Of a stretch of DNA of 6,547 nt, positions 1 to 6,547 are shown piece after piece; the first letter of the stretch is position 1; each line of letters begins with the position of its first letter. The notes under the pieces are model-generated. The model searched no databases, was not told the DNA's origin, and saw nothing but the letters and a program-made list of their open reading frames with translations. A program made the translations under genes and the position numbers. Source of the stretch: an uncultured Clostridia bacterium (lineage in GTDB: Bacteria; Bacillota; Clostridia; Christensenellales; Borkfalkiaceae); NCBI GenBank assembly GCA_947176445.1, contig CAMWQK010000052.1:1-6547 (forward strand), written 5' to 3'.

Positions 1-216
1 CCCGTTGAGTTCGAGAATAACGTGCGCACCCGTAGGAACGTACAGCGCGCCGCTCGTATAGCAGTTAGAAGTCGTTCCGAAGCCGGGGCTCGTGCTGTTC
101 TGTGCCCCCGTCCAGTCGGAGAAGAGCTGGCAGACGACGGGAGTTCCCCTGTTCGCAAGGCTCGTCAGAACCGCATATTCCCAGTTCGTGCTCGATACAT
201 AGCTGAGCTTCGACGC
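1..216 (-). other. Unit C module III (first 72 codons only)
   Basis: Only the cap and first strand are inside the window: NWEYAV, PVVCQLFSDWTG, SNC and GALYVPTGAHVILELNG. It matches the start of module III in A and B, with AHV for ANV and one extra codon before PVV. The frame is still open at base 1, so the gene continues outside the window. Confidence 0.8.
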
Positions 217-3200
217 CTCTCTCGAAGTGCCGCTGCCTTCATTTATAATGTTATAGTTGGCGTTCTCGGAGACGAAGAACTTCGTTACATCGCCGTCGGG
301 ATGGAACTGACCGAAGCCGTTCGTGATAATACCGTTTCCGAGACGGGTCACGCCGAAAATCTTTCCGCCCGTGAGTTTCTCTACGACGCCGATCTGCCCC
401 GTTGCCGTATTGTCAAGACGGATATTGCTCGGCGTTGTACTCGTGCCGAGGAAGTTATCGTAGATCTGCGTTGAGCCGCCGATGTTGAACTTACCCGAGC
501 TGTATACGTTGATGCCGCCGACGTAAGCGCCGTGGTTGCCCGTGAGCGTACCGCTCGTCATGGTGAGCTCGCCACCGGCGTATACCACAACGCCGCCCGC
601 GCCCTGATAGTCGGTTCTGTTGTTATAGCCGCCCTTGATGGTACCCTGCTCCCCTGCCGAATTATCGACAATCGTGAGCTTTCCGTTGACGCGGATAATG
701 TAACCGTAGTCGCGCGCAGACGTCAGTCCGCGGTCGATATCGTATCCGTGCAGGTCGAGCACGACGTTTGCACCCGAATACGCATAGAGCGCGCCCTGAT
801 AGAACGTACCGTCCGTACCGAACGCCGTTCCGTAACTGCTGTTTGCAGCAGCCGTCCAGTCGCTGTACAGGCGCATCTCCTGCTGCTTGCCCGTCGAGGC
901 ACTCAACTGAACGAAATAGCTCCAGTTGAGCATGTTATCATAGCAGAAGTAATCCGCTTCGAGACTTGCCCCCGTACCGACGGACTCCACCTCGTACTCG
1001 GGCGAATATGCCGAGTAGAAATACGTCTTGGGATCGGCGCTGTTGTATTTGCCGTAATCCTTCGTGATTGGACCGCGCGCGGTTCGATAGATGCTCGTCT
1101 GCTCGGTGCTCGTAAGTTTCGCAGCGATCTTGACCGTCTCCGTGCCGTAGGTGAAATGTATATCGCGAACGTTGTTCTCGTCGTTATACATTGTATTATT
1201 ATAGATATTCGCCGCCGCGCCGCGCGTACTGCCGAGCGTGAGCGTTGCCGTAGGCGCGGTGTTGTTGATCCAGATCGCACCGTACAGACCGCGGTTGCCC
1301 GTGATATTGCCGCCCGAAATGGTGAGCTGACCGCTCGCAACGTAGATCGCGCCCGCCTGGTTGGTCGAGAAGCCGCCCGTGATCATACCACTGTTATCAT
1401 CCGAGCTATCTGTAATTTCGAGCTTGTTGCCCGTACCGTTGATATAGATGACGTAGCCGTTCGAACGCGCCGCCGTGAGCTTTCTGTCGAGCTTGTATCC
1501 GTTCAAATCGAGCAGAATATTCATCTGCGAGCCGTTCATGTAGAGCGCACCGCTGGTGAAATAACTGCCGTTGAGCGGCGACATAAACGCCGTCGTATAC
1601 GAACCGTGATACGTTGCTTCCCAGTCCTTATACAGCGTGACCGTTCTCTGTTTGCCGTCGCTGTTACTTGCGGCGCACGCCTCGTCCCAGTTCTTCGCGC
1701 CGTCGATACACCACATCGCCGCCTCGCGCTGACCGAGCCCGCCCGTGCTCTGCACGCGGTACATCGCATCGTCGGAGAAGAACTTCCCTTCCGGAGACGC
1801 GCCGTTTGCATAGGTATACCAGCCGGTCGTAAACACACGCCCGCTCGTCAAGCCCGTCTCATAGTTATTCGTAGTACGGGAAATACCGACTTTGAAGTTA
1901 CTCTCGATGTTCGAAACAATGCTGACCTTGGAAGTATTGTCGGCATTGAATACGTCCTGATGCCCGTATACCGTCGCCGTATTCTTGTTATCAAAGATCT
2001 GTGCGCTGCCGCCAAGGCGGAACACCGAGGTAGCGTTCACGTATACGCCGCCCGTATAGGAAGCGTTCACCGTCGAGTTTTCGGTGATGACGCCGCCCGT
2101 CATCTCGAAAATCGACGAGTTACTATTATAGATATATACGCCGCCCGCATAGCCGCTCGTAGCGATGTTGTGATCGATCGAGCCGCCGGACATTCTGAAC
2201 GTCGAGCTCGAATTGTAGATACCTACGCCAGCCGTACCGCTGCCGTTCGTGTTCCTGTTGCCGGTGATCGCGCCGCCCTCTAAATTGAGCGTACCCGTAT
2301 AGATATAGACGCCCGCAGCCGTGCCGTTGTTGGTATAGCCGCCCGTGATCTTACCCGTCTTCTCCGCACTGCTGTCGCGGATGGTGAGCGTGCCGCCATA
2401 GATATAGATGACGTAGCCGTAATTGTTTGCACTCGTGAAGTTACGGTTGACAGTGTGCCCGTTGAGTTCGAGAATGACGTTTGCCCCCGAAGGAACATAC
2501 AGCGCACCGTTCGAATAACAGTTGCTCGTCGTGCCGAAGCCGGGGTTCGTGCTGTTCTGTACGCCCGTCCAGTCGGAGAAGAGCGGGCAGACGACGGGCT
2601 GACGCGTACTTATACTTGTCTGGATTGCGTAGTCCCAGTTGGTGCCCGCAACATAGCTGAGCTTCGCAGCCTCACGCGTCGAACCGCTGCCCTCGCTTAT
2701 AACATTATAATTGGCGTTCTCGGAGACGAAGAATTTCGTCGCATCGGCGTCGGGATGGAACTGACCGAAGCCGTTCGTGATAATACCGTTTCCGAGACGG
2801 GTCACGCCGAACGTCTTTCCGCCCGTGAGCTCCCCTACGACGCCGATCTTTCCCGTCGCCGTATTATCGAGACGGATATTGCTTGCCGTCGTAGTCGTGC
2901 CAAGGAAGTTATCGTAGATCTTTACGTCGCCGCCGATGTTGAGCTTGCCCGAGCTGTATACGTTGACACCGCCGACGTACGCACCGTGGTTGCCCGTGAG
3001 CGAGCCGCTCGTCATCGTGAATTCGCCGCCGGCGTATACCATAACGCCGCCCGCGCCCTGATAGTCGGTTCTGTTATTATAGCCGCCCGTGATGACGCCC
3101 TTCTCACCCGAAGTCGAGTCAATGATCGTCAGCTTTCCGTTGACGCGGATAATGTAGCCGTAGTCGCGACCTTCCTTCAGTCCGCGGTCGATATCGTATC

Positions 3201-6200
3201 CGTGCAGATCGAGTACGACGTTCGCGCCCGAATACGCATAGAGCGCTCCTTGATAGAACGTGCCGTCCGTACCGAACGCCGTTCCGTAACTGCTGTTCGC
3301 CGGTGCCTTCCAGTCGCCGTACAGGCGCATCTCCTGCTGTTTGCCCGTCGAGGCACTCAACTGAACGAAGTAGCTCCAGTTGAGCGCGTTATCATAGCAG
3401 AAATAGTCCGCTTCAAGCGTCGTTCCAGAACCCGTCACCTCCACCTCATACTGGGGAGAATATGCCGAGTAGAACTTATTCTTAGGAGAAGTCGTATTGT
3501 ACTTGCCGTAGCTGCTCGTAATGTCGCCGCGCGTCGCTCTCCAAAGGCTCATCTTTTGCGTGTTCGTGAGCTGAGATGCAACGTTTACTACGCCGTCTGC
3601 ATAGGCAAAATGTACGTCGCGAACGATATTCTCGTCGTTGTACATCGTGTTATTATAGATATTTCCTTTGCCGCCGTTCGTGCCGCCGAGCGTGAGCTTC
3701 GCGTTCGTTGCAGTGCTGTTGATCCACACTGCGCCGTACAGACCGCGGTTGCCCGTGATATTGCCGCCCGTGATCGTGAGCTGTCCGCTCGAAACGTAGA
3801 TCGCGCCCGCCTGGTTGGTCGAGAAGCCGCCCGTGATCATGCCCTTGTTGCCTGAAGAGCTGTCGGTAATTTCCAGCTTGCAGCTCGCGCTGTTCATGTA
3901 GATGACAAAGCCGTTCGAACGCGCCGCCGTGAGCTTTCTGTCGAGCTTGTATCCGTTCAGATCGAGCAGGATGTTCATGCTGCCGTAGATATAGAGCGCA
4001 CCGCTGCTGAAATAACTGCCGTTGAGCGCCGACATAAACGCCGTCGTATACGAACCGTGATACGTTGCTTCCCAGTCCTTATACAGCGTGACCGTTCTCT
4101 GTTTGCCGTCGCTGTTACTTGCGGCACACGCCTCATCCCAGTTCTTTGCGCCGTCGATACACCAGATCGCCGCCTCGCGCTGGGAGATACTGCCCGCACT
4201 CTGTACGCGGTACATCGCATCGTCGGAATAGAACTTCCCTTCCGGAGACGCACCGTTTGCATAGGTATACCAGCCAGTCGTAAAGATACGCCCGCTTGTA
4301 TAACCGTTCTCATAGTTATTGTTTGTACGCGAAATGCCTACGTAGAAGTTGCTACCGATGGTTGAAACAATGCTGACCTTGGCATTGTTGTCAGCGTTGA
4401 ATACGTCCTGATGTCCGTAAGTCGTTCCCGTATTCTTGTTACCGAAAATCCGGGCGTTGCCGCCAAGTCTGAATGTTGCACCGGTATTTATGTATACGCC
4501 GCCCGTGTTAGACGTGCTCACCGTCGAGTTTTCGGTAATGACGCCGCCCGTCATTTCAAAGATCGACGAAGCGTTGTTGTAAACGTATACGCCGCCGAAG
4601 CCGCTTGCAGAGGTGTTGTGATCGATCGAGCCGCCCGTCATCTTAAACGTCGAGCTCGAATTGTAGATACCTACGCCGCCCGTACCGCTAGAGGAGTTGC
4701 GGTTGCCCGTGATCGCGCCGCCCTCTAAATTGAGCGTACCGGTATAGAGATAGACGCCCGAGCCATATCCGCCGCTCGTATAGCCGCCCGTGATCTTACC
4801 CGTCTGCCCCGCACTACTGTCGCGGATGGTGAGCGTTCCGCCGTTGACGTAGATAACGTAGCCGTAGCTGCTTGCACTTGTAAAGTTACGGTTGACCGTA
4901 TGCCCGTTGAGTTCGAGAATGACGTTTGCACCCGAAGGGACATACAGCGCGCCGTAATAGTAGCAGTTACTCGTCGTGCCGAAGCCGGGGTTCGTGCTGT
5001 TCTGTGCGCACGCCCAGTCGGAGAAGAGCTGGCACACAACGGGCTGTCTTGTACTGATACTTGTTGTAACCGCATAGTCCCAGTTCGTGCCCGAATTGAT
5101 GCTGAATGCGTAGGCTTCGCGCACACCGTTATTGTTTACAACGATGCTGTCGGAATTGATGATGTTATAGTTGGCATTTTCGGTAACGAAGTACTTCGAG
5201 ACTTCCTCTCCCGCATGATACGTATTAAATCCGCTCGTGATAATGCCGTTGCCGAGACGGGTAACGCCAAACGTCTTGCCGCCCGTGAGCGCGCTCAAAA
5301 TGCCGATCATGCCCGCCGTCGTATTGTCAAGGCGGATATTGCTTGCCGTCGTACTCGTGCCGAGGAAGTTGTCGTAAATCTTTACGTCGCCGCCGATGTT
5401 GAGCTTGCCCGAGCTGTATACGTTGATACCGCCGACATAAGCGCCGCGGTTGCCCGTGAGCGAGCCGTTCAACATCGTGAATTCGCCGCCGGCGTATACC
5501 ATCACGCCGCCCGCGCCCTGATAGTCGGTTCTGTTGTTATAGCCGCCTGTAATGACGCCCTTCTCACCCGACGTCGAGTCAATGATCGTGAGCTTTCCGT
5601 TTACACGGAAGACCCAACCGTAATCGCGCCCCTCCTTCAACGCACGGTCGATATCAAAACCGTGCAGATCGAGCTCGATATTGACGCCCGAAAGGACGTA
5701 GATACCGCCGTAGTTAAAGTAGGAAGTATCCGTCGAGAACGCCGTCGTATAGTTGCTGTTCGTCGTCGCCTTCCAGTCGCTGTAAAGGCGCATCTGTTGC
5801 TGTTTGCCCGTCGAGGAGCTCTGTTGACTGAAATAGATCCAGTTGAGTGCGTTATCGTAGCAGAAGTAATCGGCTTCAAGCGTCGTTCCCGAGCCCGTCA
5901 CCTCTACCTCATACTGAGGAGAATATGCCGAATAGAATTTATTCTTAGGGCTGGTCGTATTATACTTGCCGTAGCTGCTCGTAATGTCGCCGCGCGTCGC
6001 TCTCCAAAGGCTCATCTTTTGCGTGTTCGTGAGCTGAGATGCAACGTTTACTACGCCGTCTGCATAGGCAAAATGTACGTCGCGAACGATATTCTCGTCG
6101 TTGTACATCGTGTTATTATAGATATTTCCTTTGCCGCCGTTCGTGCCGCCGAGCGTGAGCTTCGCGTTCGTTGCAGTGCTGTTGATCCACACTGCGCCGT

Positions 6201-6546
6201 ACAGACCGCGGTTGCCCGTGATATTGCCGCCCGTGATCGTGAGCTGTCCGCTCGAAACGTAGATCGCGCCCGCCTGGTTGGTCGAGAAGCCGCCCGTGAT
6301 CATGCCCTTGTTGCCTGAAGAGCTGTCGGTAATTTCCAGCTTGCAGCTCGCGCTGTTCATGTAGATGACAAAGCCGTTCGAACGCGCCGCCGTGAGCTTT
6401 CTGTCGAGCTTGTATCCGTTCAGATCGAGCAGGATGTTCATGCTGCCGTAGATATAGAGCGCACCGCTGCTGAAATAACTGCCGTTGAGCGCCGACATAA
6501 ACGCCGTCGTATACGAACCGTGATACGTTGCTTCCCAGTCCTTATA
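1..6546 (-). CDS. Giant repetitive beta-helix surface protein, internal fragment (both ends missing)
   Basis: The minus strand is open for 2182 codons with no stop, and both start and stop lie outside the window, so the full protein is larger. What is seen: a Gly/Asn/Thr/Ser/Tyr-rich sequence made of nine modules in three super-repeats. Each module has an NW...LYxDWxA-like cap, then beta-helix-like rungs (SGANVxLDLNG, VNGGTLTI, GGxITGN, GGVYV, IYDN), then a G.IT.G...FFS-type tail. Indels between units are all in multiples of three, and many base differences are silent, so the frame is under selection. What is known: such Gly/Asn-turn rungs are typical of right-handed parallel beta-helices in extracellular proteins of Bacillota and of adhesin-like proteins of gut microbes. 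What is inferred: an exported, surface-bound, adhesin-like or structural protein. No signal peptide, sortase signal, S-layer domain, transmembrane segment or catalytic motif can be seen. A beta-helix carbohydrate-active enzyme is possible, but nothing here supports catalysis. Confidence 0.9.
217..957 (-). other. Unit C module II (247-residue domain)
   Basis: The cap has FCYDNMLNW and GKQQEMRLYSDWTA, followed by QGALYAYSGANVVLDLHG, IIRVNGKLTIVDNSAGEQG, IKGGYNNRTDY, VYAGGELTMTSGTLTGN and QIYDNFLG. The tail has RLGNGIITNGFGQFHPD and KFFVSENANYNI. The ITGG found in A and B is IKGG here. A block of 40 residues is identical to unit B despite eight base changes. Confidence 0.82.
958..1722 (-). other. 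Unit C module I (255-residue domain)
   Basis: The cap is WCIDGAKNWDEACAAS and VTLYKDWEA, almost the same as unit B. The beta-helix part then diverges: YMNGSQMNILLD carries one extra codon, and NGTGNKLEITDSSDDNSG and LGSTRGAAAN differ from A and B. The tail has RGPITKDYGKYNSADPK and FYSAYSPEYEV. The general plan is unchanged. Confidence 0.82.
1723..2670 (-). other. Unit B module III (316-residue domain with extra rungs)
   Basis: The cap has NWDYAI, PVVCPLFSDWTG and SNC. The beta-helix part shows GALYVPSGANVILELNGH, YGGTLTIRDSSAEKTGKITGG, GVYIYTGTLNLEGGAITGN, GGSIDHN, GGVYIYN, GGVITEN and AQIFDNKN. The tail has VGISRT, RVFTTGWYTYANG and KFFSDDAMYRV. The codon at 2281-2283 is a Leu TTA, rare in this gene; the aligned codon in unit A (4726-4728) is also TTA. 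Confidence 0.82.
2671..3411 (-). other. Unit B module II (247-residue domain)
   Basis: The cap reads FCYDNALNW and GKQQEMRLYGDWKA, followed by YGTAFGTDG, QGALYAYSGANVVLDLHG, IIRVNGKLTIIDS, VITGGYNNRTDY, GEFTMTSGSLTGN and KIYDNFLG. The tail carries RLGNGIITNGFGQFHPD and KFFVSENANYNV. The cap and first strand region are protein-identical to unit C, while the stretch around 3001-3120 is nearly identical in DNA to 5461-5580 of unit A. Confidence 0.82.
3412..4173 (-). other. Unit B module I (254-residue domain)
   Basis: This copy shows the complete module I cap: WCIDGAKNWDEACAAS, then GKQRTVTLYKDWEATYHG. Two cysteines flank the NW motif. The beta-helix part and tail are the same as in unit A. A third cysteine, in SASCKLEI, is shared only with unit A. 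The 96 bp at 4030-4125 are also identical to 1579-1674 in unit C, so part of the cap is nearly uniform in all units. Confidence 0.82.
3500..4084 (-). repeat. Exact 585-bp direct repeat, unit B copy
   Basis: Every base matches 5963-6547 at an offset of 2463 bp. The tract covers most of module I. It ends sharply at 3499. Its other end is not defined, because the partner copy runs into the window edge. Confidence 0.9.
4174..5115 (-). other. Unit A module III (314-residue domain with extra rungs)
   Basis: The cap carries NWDYAV, PVVCQLFSDWA and SNC, followed by GALYVPSGANVILELNGHTV, VIYVNGGTLTIRDSSAG and KITGG. Several consecutive rungs follow, marked by GGAITGN, GGVGIYN, GGSIDHN, GGVYVYN, GGVITEN, GGVYIN and IFGN. 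The tail contains VGISRT, RIFTTGWYTYANG and KFYSDDAMYRV. It is about 60 residues longer than modules I and II, and the extra length lies in the added GGxI..N rungs. Confidence 0.82.
5116..5874 (-). other. Unit A module II (253-residue domain)
   Basis: The module opens with ADYFCYDNALNW and the cap motif RLYSDWKA. It continues through SGVNIELDLHGFDIDR, FRVNGKLTIIDSTSGEKG, VITGGYNNRTDY, GEFTMLNGSLTGN, VGGINVYSSGKLNIGG and KIYDNFLG, and ends in a tail with GVTRLGNGIIT and KYFVTENANYNI. It differs from its counterparts in B and C around YFNYGGIYVLSG and in the tail, where INSDSIVVNNNG replaces the shorter EGSG-type linker, making it about five codons longer there. Confidence 0.82.
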
Positions 6547-6547
6547 C
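5875..6547 (-). other. Unit A module I (near-complete protein domain)
   Basis: Visible part is about 224 codons, opening inside the cap at the YKDWEA motif. It continues through GALYIYGSMN, LDLNGYKLDRK, FVIYMN, LEITDSSSG, MITGG, GAIYVSSGQL, GGNITGN and NIYNN, and ends in a tail with RGDIT and KFYSAYSPQYEV. Its visible protein sequence is identical to module I of unit B. The DNA is identical from 5963 to the window edge. From 5875 to 5962 it carries 11 silent differences. Confidence 0.82.
5963..6547 (-). repeat. Exact 585-bp direct repeat, unit A copy
   Basis: This is the partner of 3500-4084, with no difference by direct line-by-line comparison. It reaches the last base of the window, so 585 bp is a minimum length. 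The neighbouring 5875-5962 carries 11 differences from 3412-3499. Confidence 0.9.

Larger units (their letters stand above)
1..1722 (-). repeat. Super-repeat unit C (module III cut off)
   Basis: This is the most C-terminal unit in the window. It lies 2451 bp from unit B at module I, 2454 bp at module II and 2457 bp at module III, measured on the DW Trp codons. Modules I and II are complete. Only 72 codons of module III are inside the window. Its module I is the most divergent of the three copies: the beta-helix part has LGSTRGAAAN where A and B have LGGTNGGKGN, and it lacks the SCK cysteine found in A and B. Confidence 0.88.
1723..4173 (-). repeat. Super-repeat unit B (complete, 817 codons)
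   Basis: This is the only complete unit in the window, with modules I, II and III in the same order as unit A. Boundaries were set at the Ala eleven codons before the conserved NW Trp of each module I. Module I matches unit A (identical protein over the shared part). The first half of module II matches unit C instead (40 consecutive identical residues). The cap of module III looks closer to A. This patchwork suggests exchange between neighbouring units. Confidence 0.9.
4174..6547 (-). repeat. Super-repeat unit A (modules I-II-III, start cut off)
   Basis: This is the most N-terminal unit in the window. Aligned on the Trp of the DW motif, it lies 2463 bp from unit B at modules I and II and 2445 bp at module III. 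About 30 codons of its module I cap lie beyond the window edge. Module I is protein-identical to that of unit B over the visible part. Module II is the most divergent of the three copies, both near its cap and in its tail. The unit is a mosaic rather than evenly diverged. Confidence 0.9.

Noticed and set aside
22..474. Smaller plus-strand frames (22-474, 4057-4365, 4411-4728)
   Set aside because: All lie in the same complement phase, without a family signature.
903..1340. Shorter minus-strand frames in other phases (903-1340, 1536-1838, 2280-2507, 3975-4313, 4725-5126, 5637-5879)
   Set aside because: They overlap the 2182-codon frame out of phase and give Arg/Ser/Thr-rich low-complexity products, typical of shadows.
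532..2283. 583-codon plus-strand open frame
   Set aside because: It is the exact complement frame of the minus-strand gene. Its residues are Arg/Val/Ala-rich with no domain, and it is open only because TTA/CTA/TCA codons are rare in the true gene.
2455..3855. 466-codon plus-strand open frame
   Set aside because: Same complement frame. Its resemblance to 4900-6318 simply reflects the minus-strand super-repeat, and differences between the copies are silent on the minus strand.
4900..6318. 472-codon plus-strand open frame
   Set aside because: Shadow of the minus-strand gene; its end is fixed by a Ser TCA codon read on the other strand.
1..6547. CRISPR array or short tandem DNA repeat
   Set aside because: The repeat period is about 2.45 kb with diverged ~250-codon submodules; there are no short identical repeats with unique spacers.
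1..6547. Pseudogene or frameshifted remnant
   Set aside because: No stop or frameshift over 2182 codons, indels only in threes, and many silent changes between units.
1..6547. Pectate-lyase-type enzyme or chlamydial Pmp/autotransporter
   Set aside because: The GGxI..N rungs recall these beta-helices, but no catalytic residues, autotransporter barrel or Pmp arrangement can be recognised. Only the fold type is supported.
6361..6547. Internal Met codons as gene starts
   Set aside because: Coding sequence with full repeat homology continues upstream of every Met to the window edge, so no start can be assigned.

Overview
The whole window is the inside of one very large gene on the minus strand. 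Read from 6546 down to 1, all 2182 codons are open. I checked every in-frame triplet and found no stop (no TTA, CTA or TCA on the plus strand in this phase). Neither the start nor the end of the gene is present. There is no room for another gene, and I see no promoter, terminator, RNA gene, mobile element or CRISPR array. The long plus-strand reading frames are mirror-image shadows of this gene.

The protein is built in two levels of repetition. At the upper level is a super-repeat of about 2.45 kb (815-821 codons), present 2.7 times: unit A (4174-6547, its first ~30 codons outside the window), unit B (1723-4173, complete) and unit C (1-1722, cut by the window edge). In protein order they run A, B, C. 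At the lower level each unit holds three related modules, I, II and III, of about 254, 250 and 315 residues. Each module has a cap with a conserved NW and an LYxDWxA-like motif. A right-handed beta-helix-like stretch follows (SGANVxLDLNG, IYVNGGTLTI, GGxITGN, IYDN). It closes with a tail of the type R..G.IT.G(F/Y/W)...(F/Y)(F/Y)S. All length differences between units are multiples of three, as expected for a maintained coding sequence.

The likely role is a giant extracellular or cell-surface protein, probably adhesin-like. This is inferred from architecture only: signal peptide, anchor and any catalytic or binding domain would lie outside the window. The organism cannot be named. Composition, avoidance of TTA/CTA/TCA codons and the LDLNG...GxLTIxDS...G.ITGG style suggest an anaerobic, perhaps gut or rumen, Bacillota (Clostridia), with low confidence.

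The most informative signal is the pattern of identity between units. A 585-bp tract of module I is base-for-base identical in units A and B and stops abruptly. The next 88 bp carry 11 differences, all silent. Elsewhere unit B is closer to C. This mosaic fits recent gene conversion or unequal crossing-over on top of strong purifying selection on the protein. I found no sign of a new multi-gene system here.
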